Shown: piece after piece, positions 27,227-36,525 of the stretch
Numbering within the stretch: the first letter of the stretch is position 1
Layout: each line of letters starts with the position of its first letter
Source: CBDEGR01 sp965237895
GTDB taxonomy: Bacteria > Acidobacteriota > Terriglobia > UBA7540 > JAPUME01
Length of the DNA stretch: 64,000 nucleotides
Assembly (NCBI GenBank): GCA_965237895.1
Contig: CBDEGR010000002.1
Span: forward strand, 2,232,001 to 2,296,000
Reading direction: 5' to 3'
Translations under genes and position numbers: made by a program
The notes under the pieces: generated by a model
The model's database searches: none
Seen by the model: the letters and a program-made list of their open reading frames with translations, nothing else
Told to the model about the DNA's origin: nothing

Positions 27227-27475
27227 GGACGGGAGCGACCCCTGAAAAAGGGGGGTGGGGTTGTTACAAACCCTGTTACAAACCCCCCTCCCCGTTTGCC
27301 GATACAGCGGCAAAAAGGGGGGGGTCGCTCCCGTCCTGCCCTTTTCCGCTGGATCGGTGCGGGCCGGCCGGGCTAACGCTGCCAAGTGACGGCATGGCAG
27401 CGAGATAGCAAAATGAGCGGTGTTACAAATACTCATCATAATCGGTTACAAATCCCCCCCTGAGCCTGTAACAAT
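27227..27475. repeat. repeat-rich intergenic site: tandem 12-mers inside an inverted repeat
   Basis: A perfect 16-bp inverted repeat (27227-27242 and 27321-27336, arm GACGGGAGCGACCCC plus one base) encloses two exact tandem copies of TGTTACAAACCC (27262-27273, 27274-27285). Related TGTTACAAA/GGTTACAAA words recur at 27421 and 27444, and inverted (TGTAACA) at 27467. The region lies between the coupling protein and the winged-helix gene upstream. It could be an operator, an origin of transfer, or an attenuator; the arrangement resembles protein-binding iterons. Confidence 0.6.
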
Positions 27476-27558
27476 CTGGATCGGCACGGGCATCGTGCAC
27501 GGGGCACACCAAAAAACGTCCATTTCGGCATTGATTTATGGGACTCCATTTGTGCAGA

Positions 27559-28527
27559 TCAAAGATCTGTATCCGGCATCCTCAAGCGGCGCGAAACCCA
27601 CGTCTCGTAGCCGTCGATCGAGGCCCCGGTTGCGCCCTTCGACCTGGGAAGTGTTTTCAATTCGATCAACCGTTTTGAGATTCCCTTAACCCCGCCGTAC
27701 TTCGCAACGATCGCCGTGTCCAACTTGACAAGAGCGTTCTCGATGTACTGCATTTCCGCCTTCACCGGCGGGTCATCCTGGGTCGGACCTGCCGCTCTTT
27801 GTTCGCCCTGTTCCCCCGCTCCCTTGCTCCAGCTCTGGAGCGCCGCCTTGGACCGCCTTGTGGCGGTATGATCCGCTCCAATTACGACGGCACGAACCTG
27901 GATACCTTTCCCCCGCAAGGCCCTCCAGAGCCACTCGTGCGCCGCGCCCCAGGAGCGCAGTTCGGTGTCGGTATCTTTGCCCGGATCGACGTAGGCGAAG
28001 GTGGCGGTTTTGACATCGACCGCGATGGGCAGTTTCAGGGCAAAGTAGCGGGTTTGTTTCCCCACGGCTCCCTGATATACGCGGTGGGGGAGCAGCTTGC
28101 GGTCGATGCCCAGCAACTCAAAGAAACTGACTTTTTCCGGCTCGGTGGGAAGCCAGGATAGCTCCGGGTATTCCAGAACGTAGTCGAGCGAGAGCAGCCG
28201 CCGGAGCATGACGGAATCATCCGCTTCCCGGCGGTGCCGGACGTTCTCAATTCCCAGCTTGCGGTAAATCTCTTTGTTGGATATCCGGCACACCCTCGCT
28301 CCGCCGCGATAGTTGGGCAGAGCGTACTCCACGGCCATGCCGCGCTCCACCAGAGTGCGGACAAACCGCTTCGCCCCCATGCGATAGGGGTCATTGAAAA
28401 AATGACACCACTGCGCCCTCGTGAACACGCCGCTGTGGAGACAGACCAGGGCGATCCACTCCGCCTCGCGGCCCGTCCAGCCGAACGGTTCCAGCTTTTT
28501 TTCTCGATCATGGAGATGCTCGATCAT
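27559..28527 (-). CDS. winged-helix protein of the conjugation operon, function unknown
   Basis: 322 aa from ATG 28527, two bases after the virB8 stop. The N-terminal third is a probable winged helix (REAEWIALVCLHSGVFTRAQ, WCHFFND ... FVRTLVERGMAVEYALP, RGGARVCRISNKEIYRKLGI) like replication-relaxation proteins. The middle has an alpha/beta domain (TATFAYVDPGKDTDTELRSW, GIQVRAVVIGAD) and the end is Lys-rich. The other winged-helix gene at 36850 has a similar architecture. As no standard relaxase is visible, one of these two may process the transfer origin, but this is only inference from position. Confidence 0.6.
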   Translation of the reverse strand: MIEHLHDREKKLEPFGWTGREAEWIALVCLHSGVFTRAQWCHFFNDPYRMGAKRFVRTLVERGMAVEYALPNYRGGARVCRISNKEIYRKLGIENVRHRREADDSVMLRRLLSLDYVLEYPELSWLPTEPEKVSFFELLGIDRKLLPHRVYQGAVGKQTRYFALKLPIAVDVKTATFAYVDPGKDTDTELRSWGAAHEWLWRALRGKGIQVRAVVIGADHTATRRSKAALQSWSKGAGEQGEQRAAGPTQDDPPVKAEMQYIENALVKLDTAIVAKYGGVKGISKRLIELKTLPRSKGATGASIDGYETWVSRRLRMPDTDL

Positions 28528-28529
28528 CA

Positions 28530-29195
28530 CTACCCGCCGGTCACCAAAGCCCGGTCGCCTCGCAGATAGGTGATGATGATTCCCATGGGATTGAAAACCA
28601 TCATTTCGGGGGGGATCGTCTCCAGGAAGATGAACTGCATGGAGAGCGTCCAGCGCTCGCGCTCCGTCTCGACCGCGTTCACCAGCCGCACCAGGTCGAA
28701 GTCGGCGGTCGCGCCGTGGGGTTCCTCTTGGTTGGCCTGAATCCGCAAGACCACGCGCTCGACCTGTAGTTCTTCTCTGGTGGCTCCCGCCGCCAGCATG
28801 GCGACGTTCCGGCCTTCGGCCCGGAAGGCTTCATTGGCTAATCCGGTGGTCAAGAAGCGGAGGCTGCGAGCCCACGCCTGCTCGACGGTGGCCCGCCGCC
28901 GGGAGTAGTAGTCGTCGATGAAGCGATTGAGGAAATACTTGGTGGTGGGGTCCAGCGGATCGGCCTGGGCCTCGACCGTCTCATAGGACAGCGCCTCGGC
29001 CCGGCCTACCTCGTCCACGCGGACGACGATGGGCCGGGGAGCTTCCACCGACGACAGCCGGATGATGACTATTATCAGCAACAGACAGAGCCCGGCCAGG
29101 CCCATCGACAGGACGCGCAAGTGCCGGTTGGAGTGAATTGCCTCGCCCCAGATCTCGGCGTAGGTCTTTCCGGTTTCGTCTTTTTCGTTACTCAT
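28530..29195 (-). CDS. virB8: VirB8/TrbF-type conjugation protein
   Basis: 221 aa from ATG 29195, which shares its A with the virB6 stop (TAATG). One membrane segment near residues 28-48 (MGLAGLCLLLIIVIIRLSS), then a periplasmic NTF2-like domain (VVRVDEVGRAEALSYETVEA, FLNRFIDDYYSRRRATVEQA, WTLSMQFIFLETIP). VirB8 dimers bridge the inner-membrane complex and the core channel. The longer frame upstream of 29195 is shadow within virB6. Confidence 0.85.
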   Translation of the reverse strand: MSNEKDETGKTYAEIWGEAIHSNRHLRVLSMGLAGLCLLLIIVIIRLSSVEAPRPIVVRVDEVGRAEALSYETVEAQADPLDPTTKYFLNRFIDDYYSRRRATVEQAWARSLRFLTTGLANEAFRAEGRNVAMLAAGATREELQVERVVLRIQANQEEPHGATADFDLVRLVNAVETERERWTLSMQFIFLETIPPEMMVFNPMGIIITYLRGDRALVTGG

Positions 29196-30187
29196 TACTT
29201 CACCACCTTGGCTGCTCCTGCCGCGCCCGCCGTCTTGCCGCCGCTGGCCGCCATCATTGCCAGTCCCGTCAGACCGGAGCCGCCGCTGCCGCTTCCGGTG
29301 ACCAGCATACCGGCCAGCTCGCCGACCTTGAGGGATGCCAGCACACCGGCCACGAACAAGGGCAGGACAATCAGCACCCAACCTCCCATTGCGGTCGCAT
29401 CGAGGGTGAGAGTGGTGTTGGAAAAGGTGGTTACATAGCCCAGTCCGACGCCCATGAAAACCCGCATGACGGCTCCGGCCAGAGCGCCGTAGAGGCTGAA
29501 AACGATCAAGGATCGGAACCAGCCCCAGAACAGAAACGACAGCGGCTCAAACAGCAGCCAGGGGATGAAGAGCGGCCCTAGAAAGATGAGAATGGCAATC
29601 GCAATCTGCGCCCAGAGCACCTGCGCGTAGGTGATGCAATAGAGCAGAACCAGACAGCTCCCCACGAAAATCAACATCGCCGTAGCCGTAAACAGCGTGC
29701 TGAGGGCGCCGGCGCCGGAAGTCATCAGGTCATAAAGGTCGTAGGCGTCCCACGCCTCGTGAATGCCGGTCAAGTGATTGTTGATCATGATGGATAATTC
29801 GGTTCGCATGGCGGTATTGATGTCGGAGATGAAAAAGTCCATCAGCCAGTTCCCGCCGCCCACGATCACCCCCGGGAAGGTGAAGGCGTCTGCCGGCGGG
29901 GGAAGGGGGGTGGCGTAGAAGTTCAGCATGGCCCACGGAATCCACAAGCCGATAATGAGCTTGATGACCTCCCAGGGCTGGAAGTTGCCGGATAAGGCAA
30001 TCCGCACCCCGGTCCAGACGACCATGATGGCGGCCAGCCCGGTCCAGAGGGTTTGTCCGGCGCTCAGCAAGGTCGGCCCGCTGGTGCCGATAATGGTGTC
30101 CATCACCGTGTCCAGGAAGCCCTTGAAGTCGTCGAGTTGCCCGGGCGGGATGTTGGTGGGAACGCTGGGATCGATTTGAATTTGCAT
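29195..30187 (-). CDS. virB6: VirB6/TrbL-type polytopic channel protein
   Basis: 330 aa, with a hydrophobic segment near SGPTLLSAGQTLWTGLAAIM, four or more strong membrane spans after residue 170 (FTATAMLIFVGSCLVLLYCI, LWAQIAIAILIFLGPLFIPW, GWFRSLIVFSLYGALAGAVM, WVLIVLPLFVAGVLASLKVG) and a Gly/Ala-rich tail. This is the TrbL/VirB6 family, which forms the inner-membrane part of the conjugation channel. It sits between the VirB5- and VirB8-type genes, the usual order for the family. Confidence 0.85.
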   Translation of the reverse strand: MQIQIDPSVPTNIPPGQLDDFKGFLDTVMDTIIGTSGPTLLSAGQTLWTGLAAIMVVWTGVRIALSGNFQPWEVIKLIIGLWIPWAMLNFYATPLPPPADAFTFPGVIVGGGNWLMDFFISDINTAMRTELSIMINNHLTGIHEAWDAYDLYDLMTSGAGALSTLFTATAMLIFVGSCLVLLYCITYAQVLWAQIAIAILIFLGPLFIPWLLFEPLSFLFWGWFRSLIVFSLYGALAGAVMRVFMGVGLGYVTTFSNTTLTLDATAMGGWVLIVLPLFVAGVLASLKVGELAGMLVTGSGSGGSGLTGLAMMAASGGKTAGAAGAAKVVK

Positions 30188-30254
30188 CGCTGCCTACTTC
30201 ATGGGGCGCTCTCCGCCCCAATCGGTTCTTTCTCCCTGGCCGCCATGTCGGGGA

Positions 30255-30346
30255 TGCACTCGCGTCCTGAGACTCGCTCCTCCGTCGCCCGGAATCAAGG
30301 GGCGTACAGGGTGTGCACTCGCATCCTGAGACTTGCTCCGCCGTCG
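30255..30346. repeat. 33-bp imperfect direct repeat at the virB5 3' end
   Basis: TGCACTCGC(G/A)TCCTGAGACT begins two copies (30255-30287 and 30314-30346), 59 bases apart with three mismatches. One lies inside the end of the virB5-type gene and the other just past its stop. It looks like a small slippage duplication of the gene's 3' end. Confidence 0.6.
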
Positions 30347-31182
30347 GATAGCGCCGTAATCCCGGCCATCCGGTCGTTGTACATCTGCCGGCCTTGCCGC
30401 CGGGCTTCGACGATCGCGTTCAAGCGCTCGCGCCGCCGCCGCTCGGTTTCGAGTTCCTCCGCCGCATCCTGCGCTGCCTGGAATGCTTGCAACTGCGCCA
30501 TGGCGGCGGTCAACTGTCCCTGCGTGACCAGTCCCGCGACCTGAGCCTGGCCCAGCGCGGTATCGGACTTATTGGCGTTGGAGCGAAGCCCGTCGTAGGA
30601 TTCCAGGGCGGACTTGATCGCTTCCGTCGCTTCCGAGGCCGCATCGGACACGGCGTAGTTGAGGACGGTGGCTTTCTCGCCGCGCTCGCGCTGGTTGCGG
30701 TAGTTTTCGGCGGCTTGGGTTGCCAGCCGAACGGGGAGATCAGCGTATGCCGTCAGGATGTCCTGCTCGGATGTCTGGTCGGCCTGTTGCAGCTTGGTGC
30801 GCCATGCTCCTGTGAACGATGTGCCGTCGCTCAACTGTTCTACCGCCGTAGCCAGCTCACCGGCTGCGCCGGTAAAATCGGATTTCCAGGACATGCCGGT
30901 GCCGATGAGCCGGCCGGGCACCGAAGCCAGATCGGTGAACGGTTGGGTGATCGCTCCCACCTGCCCCAAGGTGGAATCCTTGATGTGGGTGAACTGCTCG
31001 GTCAGTTTGCCGAGCTGCTGATTCATGGTGGCCAGTTGCGCCACCTGGTTGGCGATCAGGGTGACTTGGTTGGCGATCATCAAGGCCCGTTGGAACGGAG
31101 CGCTGATGTCGAAAAAGGCATACGCGGTGCCTCCGGCAAACAGGGGCAGGAAAAACAGAGTCAGCCAAGTTCGGATTCTCAT
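30295..31182 (-). CDS. VirB5/TrbJ-type conjugation protein
   Basis: 295 aa. Signal peptide (WLTLFFLPLFAGGTAYAFFD), then a long helical protein with heptad-like segments (ANQVTLIANQVAQLATMNQQ, LGKLTEQFTHIKDSTLGQVG, AAMAQLQAFQAAQDAAEELE) as in TrbJ/VirB5 minor pilins, which sit at the pilus tip and help mating contact. Position between VirB10- and VirB6-type genes supports the call; sequence conservation in this family is low. Confidence 0.75.
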   Translation of the reverse strand: MRIRTWLTLFFLPLFAGGTAYAFFDISAPFQRALMIANQVTLIANQVAQLATMNQQLGKLTEQFTHIKDSTLGQVGAITQPFTDLASVPGRLIGTGMSWKSDFTGAAGELATAVEQLSDGTSFTGAWRTKLQQADQTSEQDILTAYADLPVRLATQAAENYRNQRERGEKATVLNYAVSDAASEATEAIKSALESYDGLRSNANKSDTALGQAQVAGLVTQGQLTAAMAQLQAFQAAQDAAEELETERRRRERLNAIVEARRQGRQMYNDRMAGITALSDGGASLRMRVHTLYAP

Positions 31183-31195
31183 GATGTGTCTCCTC

Positions 31196-32554
31196 TCAGG
31201 GTTGCGGTTCTCCGCGACCGCCGGATACCGCGGGCCGGGGAACCAGTACGTCGGAAGTGAACCAGATGCGCAGCCGGTGACCGGCGCGAATCGTGATAGT
31301 GGGGAAACGATTCAGAAAGCGCTGCAAGATTTGGGTGGCGCTCCGACCCAGTCCTTGCCCGGCTCCGGCCCGGAAACCAGCCGAGCCTCCGGCATAAGGA
31401 TTGCTGCCTTGCAAGGTCAGGCCGGAGATCACCCCGACGGCTCCAACCGCCGCAAACATGGAGAGGTAATGCCGGTGCACCTGGTCCTTCAATGCGCCCT
31501 CTCCGACTTGATTGAGTCCTTGAAATTCGAGGGCAACCCAGCGGCCGTTCGGGAACAGCAAGCGGTGAAAGCCCACCACCAGCCGGGACTGATCCTGGGA
31601 GGTGACAGCCGCCGCCGTGCCGATCACTCTCGATCCTCGGGGCACCAAAACTCTTTGCCGGTCTGCGGAGTAAAACGGAACCGACACCGCCGCCAGCACC
31701 GGGCCGGGAAAGTCTCCTGAAAGTTGAGTCACCAGCACCGCCTCCAGGAACGAGCCCTCATGGATTCGTTCCATTCCGGGCGGGTCTGCGGGTTCGACGC
31801 TCGGGGTTGGATTCTCGTAGTCCTTTGTCGGCGCGGCAAGTGCCTCTGCCGCCGCTCCGAGTCCGGGTGGCAGGGTCAACTCTCCTTCATGACCCGGCGT
31901 CGCCTCCTGAGCTGGGTCGGCTTGCGATGCCTCCAGGTCGGTTACGGCCTCCCGGAACATCTCCAGCGATTGTTGGAAGCTCTGGCCTGTGGCCGGGGGC
32001 GGCTCGAACGACTGCGCGGATTGCGTACCGGATGAGATCTCCGGCGCTGCACTCTCCGCCGCCGCTTGCGACGGCTGGTTGTCGCTTATCCCTCGATAGC
32101 TTTGAGCAACGGGCGCGGACCGGAGTGAGCGGTTGCGCCGCTCGATCTCTTCCAGGCGCAATACCTCTCTCAATTCCGCCTCGGCCTCGCTCGACGGCAT
32201 GATCGGATCGCCGCCGATGACGCCGCTCGGCAAAAGCGAAGCGGTGGCGCGAGGGGGGATAATTCCGAGTTCCCGCCGTCGTTGGAGGTCCCGCTCCGCC
32301 GCTTGCCGTTGTGCCTCCTGTCGCAACCCTTCTTCCCGGATGCGGGCTGTTACCTGCGCTTGCGCGCCGGGTCCTGCCGGTTCTTGCGATCCGGTCGCCA
32401 ATGGTTCGACTTCCTCCGGCGCGGAGTTAAACAGGGACTGCGTAAGCAGAAACGCGGCGAGTAGCAAGGCGATCAGCACCCCGCCCCATTTGGTGAGGGT
32501 GGCGACCGGCAGCGCGCCGGTCGCCTGTTCGTGAATCCGTTTCCATTGGCTCAT
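31196..32554 (-). CDS. virB10: VirB10/TrbI-type core channel protein
   Basis: 452 aa. An N-terminal cytoplasmic tail, one membrane span near residues 24-44 (WGGVLIALLLAAFLLTQSLF), a long Gln/Glu/Ala/Pro-rich periplasmic linker and a C-terminal TrbI beta-barrel domain (GSFLEAVLVTQLSGDFPGPV, RQRVLVPRGSRVIGTAAAVT, GRWVALEFQGLNQVGEGALK, TIRAGHRLRIWFTSDVLVPR). It spans both membranes and opens the outer pore. Overlaps the virB9 start by 4 bases. Confidence 0.9.
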   Translation of the reverse strand: MSQWKRIHEQATGALPVATLTKWGGVLIALLLAAFLLTQSLFNSAPEEVEPLATGSQEPAGPGAQAQVTARIREEGLRQEAQRQAAERDLQRRRELGIIPPRATASLLPSGVIGGDPIMPSSEAEAELREVLRLEEIERRNRSLRSAPVAQSYRGISDNQPSQAAAESAAPEISSGTQSAQSFEPPPATGQSFQQSLEMFREAVTDLEASQADPAQEATPGHEGELTLPPGLGAAAEALAAPTKDYENPTPSVEPADPPGMERIHEGSFLEAVLVTQLSGDFPGPVLAAVSVPFYSADRQRVLVPRGSRVIGTAAAVTSQDQSRLVVGFHRLLFPNGRWVALEFQGLNQVGEGALKDQVHRHYLSMFAAVGAVGVISGLTLQGSNPYAGGSAGFRAGAGQGLGRSATQILQRFLNRFPTITIRAGHRLRIWFTSDVLVPRPAVSGGRGEPQP

Positions 32555-33447
32555 GGTTCAAGCTCCCGTTTTTCAACCTTCCACTGCGCCTTTTCCTTTC
32601 CGATCTGTAGCCAGCCATCGCCCAGCAGGTGCCGGGCAATGTAGAGTCCATCTTCGGTGAGGTCGTAGGCTACCAGCGCCGGTTTCCCGTCCTTGATCTC
32701 ATAGAGTGCCGGCGACTCCTGAGCGTTGGAGCGCAGATAGGTAAATTGCCCGTCGTGCCACATCCCTTGCACCAGGAACGGCCACTTGCGCGCCTTGTCG
32801 GCGAGCCGGTAGGGAAACTTTATGCGCGTGGGATAGACGGCCCGGAAGGAATTGATCTCTCCCTCGGCCTGCTGCCGGACCGCCGCGATCTGCTGTTCCG
32901 CCTGGGTCTGCGCGGCTACGGTGGTTTGCCGCGCCTGCTCCGCCATCTGTTGATAGCCTGCAACCTGATCCCGCGCCACATAGGCAGGCTCATGCCCGCC
33001 GGGTGAAATCCTCGGGACGCTCTCGGCCGCGCTGGCGATCCGCACGACTAAATGTGGTTGGCCGGGCTGCTCGGAAACCAGGAATGAGTAGATACGCCCG
33101 GATTCGCAGACCAGGGCGACGTTGGTGTTGACGCCCTCGGAAATGGGTTTCAAGAAAGCTAGATTGGCCGCTCCGGTCAAGTGCCAATACTCGGAATCTC
33201 CCACCACGAAGTCGAGGATGTTCTCGCGTCCCGGAAGCTGAATCACAGTGGTGTGCCGAACTCTGGTGCGGATACGCACGATCTGATCCGGGTTGTCGGC
33301 AACATGAATAACAGATGGGTCCGCTGCCGGCGTTCGCGGCGTGGCGGTGGTGCTGGGCTCCGGCGCCGCTTCCGGCGATTCCTGTGCGGTGGTGGTGATG
33401 GGTATTGCCGTCAGCAATATCAGAACGGCAAGGATGATGAGTTTCAT
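32551..33447 (-). CDS. virB9: VirB9/TrbG-type core channel protein
   Basis: 298 aa. Signal peptide (LIILAVLILLTAIPITTTAQ), an acidic/proline linker, then the CagX/VirB9 fold: RIRTRVRHTTVIQLPGRENI, LDFVVGDSEYWHLTGAANL, FLKPISEGVNTNVALVCESG, and the C-terminal domain with IKFPYRLADKARKWPFLVQG, MWHDGQFTYLRSNAQESPAL. Outer-membrane ring of the secretion channel with VirB10. Near the middle a Gln/Ala-rich coiled coil (EQARQTTVAAQTQAEQQIAA) separates the two domains. Confidence 0.9.
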   Translation of the reverse strand: MKLIILAVLILLTAIPITTTAQESPEAAPEPSTTATPRTPAADPSVIHVADNPDQIVRIRTRVRHTTVIQLPGRENILDFVVGDSEYWHLTGAANLAFLKPISEGVNTNVALVCESGRIYSFLVSEQPGQPHLVVRIASAAESVPRISPGGHEPAYVARDQVAGYQQMAEQARQTTVAAQTQAEQQIAAVRQQAEGEINSFRAVYPTRIKFPYRLADKARKWPFLVQGMWHDGQFTYLRSNAQESPALYEIKDGKPALVAYDLTEDGLYIARHLLGDGWLQIGKEKAQWKVEKRELEP

Positions 33448-33451
33448 GGTG

Positions 33452-35902
33452 CTACCTCCGTTGGTTTGCTAGATATTCGAGCGCGCCCTCCAGGCCATGC
33501 CTTTCGACTGCTTCCGCCCGCTCCTGGGCGTCGCGGGGCGAGCTGGTATAGAGCCAGTAGCTTTGGGGATCCACTTCGAGTCGAAGCCTACCGGCCGCCT
33601 CCGGCCGCCGCAGATACAGCTCGCGCTTGGGGATCAATCCGCGTATGGTGGCCACCTCGGAGGGATTCAGGCGAAAGATGTCCGCCGCCTTGGCCGGCAG
33701 CTCCGGGTTGGCAAGGAAAAGTTTGGTCGGCATGGATTCGAGCAACGCCTCGGCTCCGGCGGTGCCGGTCACGTCCACGGCGCTTTGCGTCGCCATAATC
33801 AAGGCCGCATTCTTCTTCCTCCAGGTCTTCGCGGCCTCGGCCAGATAACTCAGCACCGCCGGATCGCGGAGATACCGCCAAGCTTCGTCCACCACCATGA
33901 GCTTTACCCGCCCCGTCTCGGCTGGATTCTCCAGCGCCAGCCGCATCCGCTCCAAAAGGTAGAACAGCGCCGCCTCGCATAAGTCCTCGTGCTCGGCGGC
34001 TCCGGCCAGGTCGATCACCTGCCAGTCGGCAAGCTCGAGGTCTTTCTCGCCCGCCGGGTTGTCGAAGTATTTTCCCCAAGCGCCCTCGCCGTGCCAGCGC
34101 CCTAGCGCGGGCCACATCCTGGAGGGCAAGCTCTTGACGAGTACTCCCAAAGTGCGGCGATCCGGGTCGAACGCGTACAGGTCCTCGATGCGGGCGCGAA
34201 TTTCGCTGGGGTCTTCCCCACTCACCTGCCAGCCGCCGATGCGGAGCAGGCGCGTGATCCATCCGGTCAAAAACTGATAGGTTCGCTCGCCCGCCGGCAG
34301 CGAGAAGGGCCGCAACCGAAAGCCGCCCTCGCCGGCATCGTCGTCGGGGGAGAGTTCCAGATACCCGCCTCCCAGAAAGCGGGTCAGCCAGCGGTAGGAG
34401 CCGCCCAAATCGAGAATCAGAACGCGGGGATCGTACTGCAAGGCTTGCACGAGCAAAAAGTTCAACGTGAAGCTCTTGCCCGCGCCGGTCGCCCCGAGAA
34501 TCAGGGTGTGTCCCACGTCGCCGTAGAACAGGTCGTAGTAGTAGGGAGTCCTCCATTGCGTTTCCAGGATCGCCAGCGCGTCGCGTCGCAAGTGGGCGCT
34601 CCGTGGGTTGCCACTTGGCGGCCCAAATATCGGAGCCATGCAAGCTGCAGCTCCGGCCGAAACAAAGACGGATCGGACCTGCCGTTTCCTCGGCTGTGCC
34701 GGTAGGCGGCAGAACCAGGTTGCCAACTGGCCGTACCCTTCGCGGATCGCCTTGGCGTCGTGACTGGCGAAGATGCGGTGGATATCGCCGTCCAGCCGTT
34801 CGGTCTGCTCCAGGTCCCCGTGCAGCGAGATGGTCAGCGCCAGCTCGCCGTAGGCGATTCCTTCCGTCTCCAGTTCTACCAGCGCGTTCCCTAAGCGGCT
34901 GGATTCAGCTTCGGCGGCGCTGTCCACCATCGCCGAGCTGGTGCCCTCGGTTTCCTGCATGTGAGCCATCATGGAGTAGCGCTTCGAGAAGTAATGCCGC
35001 TGCGCCCCGCGTATCTTCCGCCGGGCAGAATCGAGCCCCCAGGGCCGCCATTCAAGCGCCACGGTCATGGTGGCGTCGAGGCGGTACAGGTCGTTCAACA
35101 GGTTTGCCCTCGCACCACCTGGGGGCGATAGCAACGAGTACAGAATGACCGGCTCGCCGTCCAGCCGTAGGTATCGCCGCTCGGCCTCCAGCTCGCTACG
35201 GGCCAGCCGCCAGTTCATGCCGCTGCCGGTGGCTCCCTCCCAGCCTTCGCCGGGGCGGCCGGGTCGGCTGGGACGGTTGATGAGTTCGCTCAGCACGCTT
35301 GATCCCGCCTCAGCATCCAGCAGCTCGAGCGGCGTCAAGTCCGATACCAGGGCGCATGACGCATCGACTAACTGGCGGAAGCGCGTCGCGGCGGCTTCTA
35401 TCTCGGTGAGTAGATAGACCGATTCATGCGGGTTGCGCCGCCGGGCAAGCCAGTTCTGCAGGTAGGATTTCCACCAAGCCTGATTCGACCGGCCCTTGGA
35501 GGCGGATGAAAGATGAGGGTCGTATGTCCAGGCAATATAGGTCTGGATGTCTTGCACGCGCCTGCTCAGGAAAGACCGCCGCCGCCGCTGCGAGATGGCG
35601 GCAACGGTGGATTGCTCGCCCAGCTCTCCGGGATCGAATCGAGGTGCCCGACGAAACAGATAGAAGTAAATGCGGGTCCGGGAATCGGCCCCGGAAAGCA
35701 TCCGCTGCCAGCGATTCAGAACTGTGTCCATTTGTTCGGGAGATCGCCCGTCCAGAACGGCGGGCGATAGTCGCGCCACGCTCACCAGTTCGCCGGAACG
35801 GGTCAAGCAGGTTCTCCCGTCCTCCAGCCAACCCCAGTAAGGGATTTCCTCGGCCAGCGCTCCAGCGGCTTCGTAATCCGCTACTTCCTGATCCACATTC
35901 AT
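33452..35902 (-). CDS. virB4: VirB4/TrbE-type secretion ATPase
   Basis: 816 aa, usual length for the family. N-terminal CagE/TrbE domain (EIPYWGWLEDGRTCLTRSGE at the start), then a RecA-like motor with Walker A LILGATGAGKSFTLNFLLVQ, Walker B VKLMVVDEAWRYLRDPA and the sensor region NAALIMATQSAVDVTGTAGA. It energises pilus biogenesis and substrate transfer and is the most conserved part of the machine. Intact. Starts 6 bases after the virB3 stop. Confidence 0.93.
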   Translation of the reverse strand: MNVDQEVADYEAAGALAEEIPYWGWLEDGRTCLTRSGELVSVARLSPAVLDGRSPEQMDTVLNRWQRMLSGADSRTRIYFYLFRRAPRFDPGELGEQSTVAAISQRRRRSFLSRRVQDIQTYIAWTYDPHLSSASKGRSNQAWWKSYLQNWLARRRNPHESVYLLTEIEAAATRFRQLVDASCALVSDLTPLELLDAEAGSSVLSELINRPSRPGRPGEGWEGATGSGMNWRLARSELEAERRYLRLDGEPVILYSLLSPPGGARANLLNDLYRLDATMTVALEWRPWGLDSARRKIRGAQRHYFSKRYSMMAHMQETEGTSSAMVDSAAEAESSRLGNALVELETEGIAYGELALTISLHGDLEQTERLDGDIHRIFASHDAKAIREGYGQLATWFCRLPAQPRKRQVRSVFVSAGAAACMAPIFGPPSGNPRSAHLRRDALAILETQWRTPYYYDLFYGDVGHTLILGATGAGKSFTLNFLLVQALQYDPRVLILDLGGSYRWLTRFLGGGYLELSPDDDAGEGGFRLRPFSLPAGERTYQFLTGWITRLLRIGGWQVSGEDPSEIRARIEDLYAFDPDRRTLGVLVKSLPSRMWPALGRWHGEGAWGKYFDNPAGEKDLELADWQVIDLAGAAEHEDLCEAALFYLLERMRLALENPAETGRVKLMVVDEAWRYLRDPAVLSYLAEAAKTWRKKNAALIMATQSAVDVTGTAGAEALLESMPTKLFLANPELPAKAADIFRLNPSEVATIRGLIPKRELYLRRPEAAGRLRLEVDPQSYWLYTSSPRDAQERAEAVERHGLEGALEYLANQRR

Positions 35903-35908
35903 GCGTTC

Positions 35909-36205
35909 TCACCTTCGGATAATCAGATACCACGGAGCCTCGGCCCACTTGCCGGGATCGTAGCGAGACTTGAAGCGTGTCGAGGCTCGCAGGATTTCAA
36001 CCATGTTGGGGTCCTCGCGCCACGCAAACCAGCCGGCGCCGTAGAGCACCACGAAGATCACGCCGCCCGTCACCAGTGAGTTGATGGCGTTCCACATGGC
36101 CAAACCCAACATGGCGCTGAGCAGAAACCAGCGGCGCTCGACTCCCATGATGGTGAGCGGCGCGCTCAAGGCCGGATAGGCCGGCCAGGTCTTCGCGCCC
36201 TGCAT
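35909..36205 (-). CDS. virB3: VirB3/TrbD-type membrane protein
   Basis: 98 aa with two adjacent membrane segments (RRWFLLSAMLGLAMWNAINS and GVIFVVLYGAGWFAWREDPN) and a conserved end (FKSRYDPGKWAEAPWYL). ATG shares its A with the virB2 stop (TGATG). VirB3 is an inner-membrane partner of VirB4 and always lies next to it, as here. Confidence 0.85.
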   Translation of the reverse strand: MQGAKTWPAYPALSAPLTIMGVERRWFLLSAMLGLAMWNAINSLVTGGVIFVVLYGAGWFAWREDPNMVEILRASTRFKSRYDPGKWAEAPWYLIIRR

Positions 36206-36495
36206 CAGAACAACCAGGTCAGGAAATTGGCCGCGCCCATCGCCATGCCTAATCCAAAAATGATCCCGGCCAAAGCCCGCTTGCTGCCGCCCTCGCCAAA
36301 TGCGAACATCAATCCGCCCACCACAATGGCAATCAGGCTCAGCCCGCGCGCGATGGGGCCGGTGAAGGCCGTCTGTAGCACGTTGATCGCATCAAGCCAC
36401 GGACTCACGCCCTGGGCTAAAAGCTCCTGTTGCATCAGCAAACCCATGCCGGTCATTAGCGCCGCGGTACGGAATTTGGGAAATCGTGAAGTCAT
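36205..36495 (-). CDS. virB2: VirB2/TrbC-type pilin
   Basis: 96 aa. A long signal region (RTAALMTGMGLLMQQELLAQ), then WLDAINVLQTAFTGPIARGL, SLIAIVVGGLMFAFGEGGSK and RALAGIIFGLGMAMGAANFL: two hydrophobic helices joined by a short loop, the TrbC/VirB2 pilin pattern. Forms the conjugative pilus after processing. Confidence 0.85.
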   Translation of the reverse strand: MTSRFPKFRTAALMTGMGLLMQQELLAQGVSPWLDAINVLQTAFTGPIARGLSLIAIVVGGLMFAFGEGGSKRALAGIIFGLGMAMGAANFLTWLF

Positions 36496-36525
36496 GACTT
36501 GCTCCTTTGTTGGTTCGGTTGGTAG

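Noticed and set aside
30255..30346. Direct repeat as attachment site
   Set aside because: It lies inside the virB5 3' end within the operon; a local slippage duplication is simpler.
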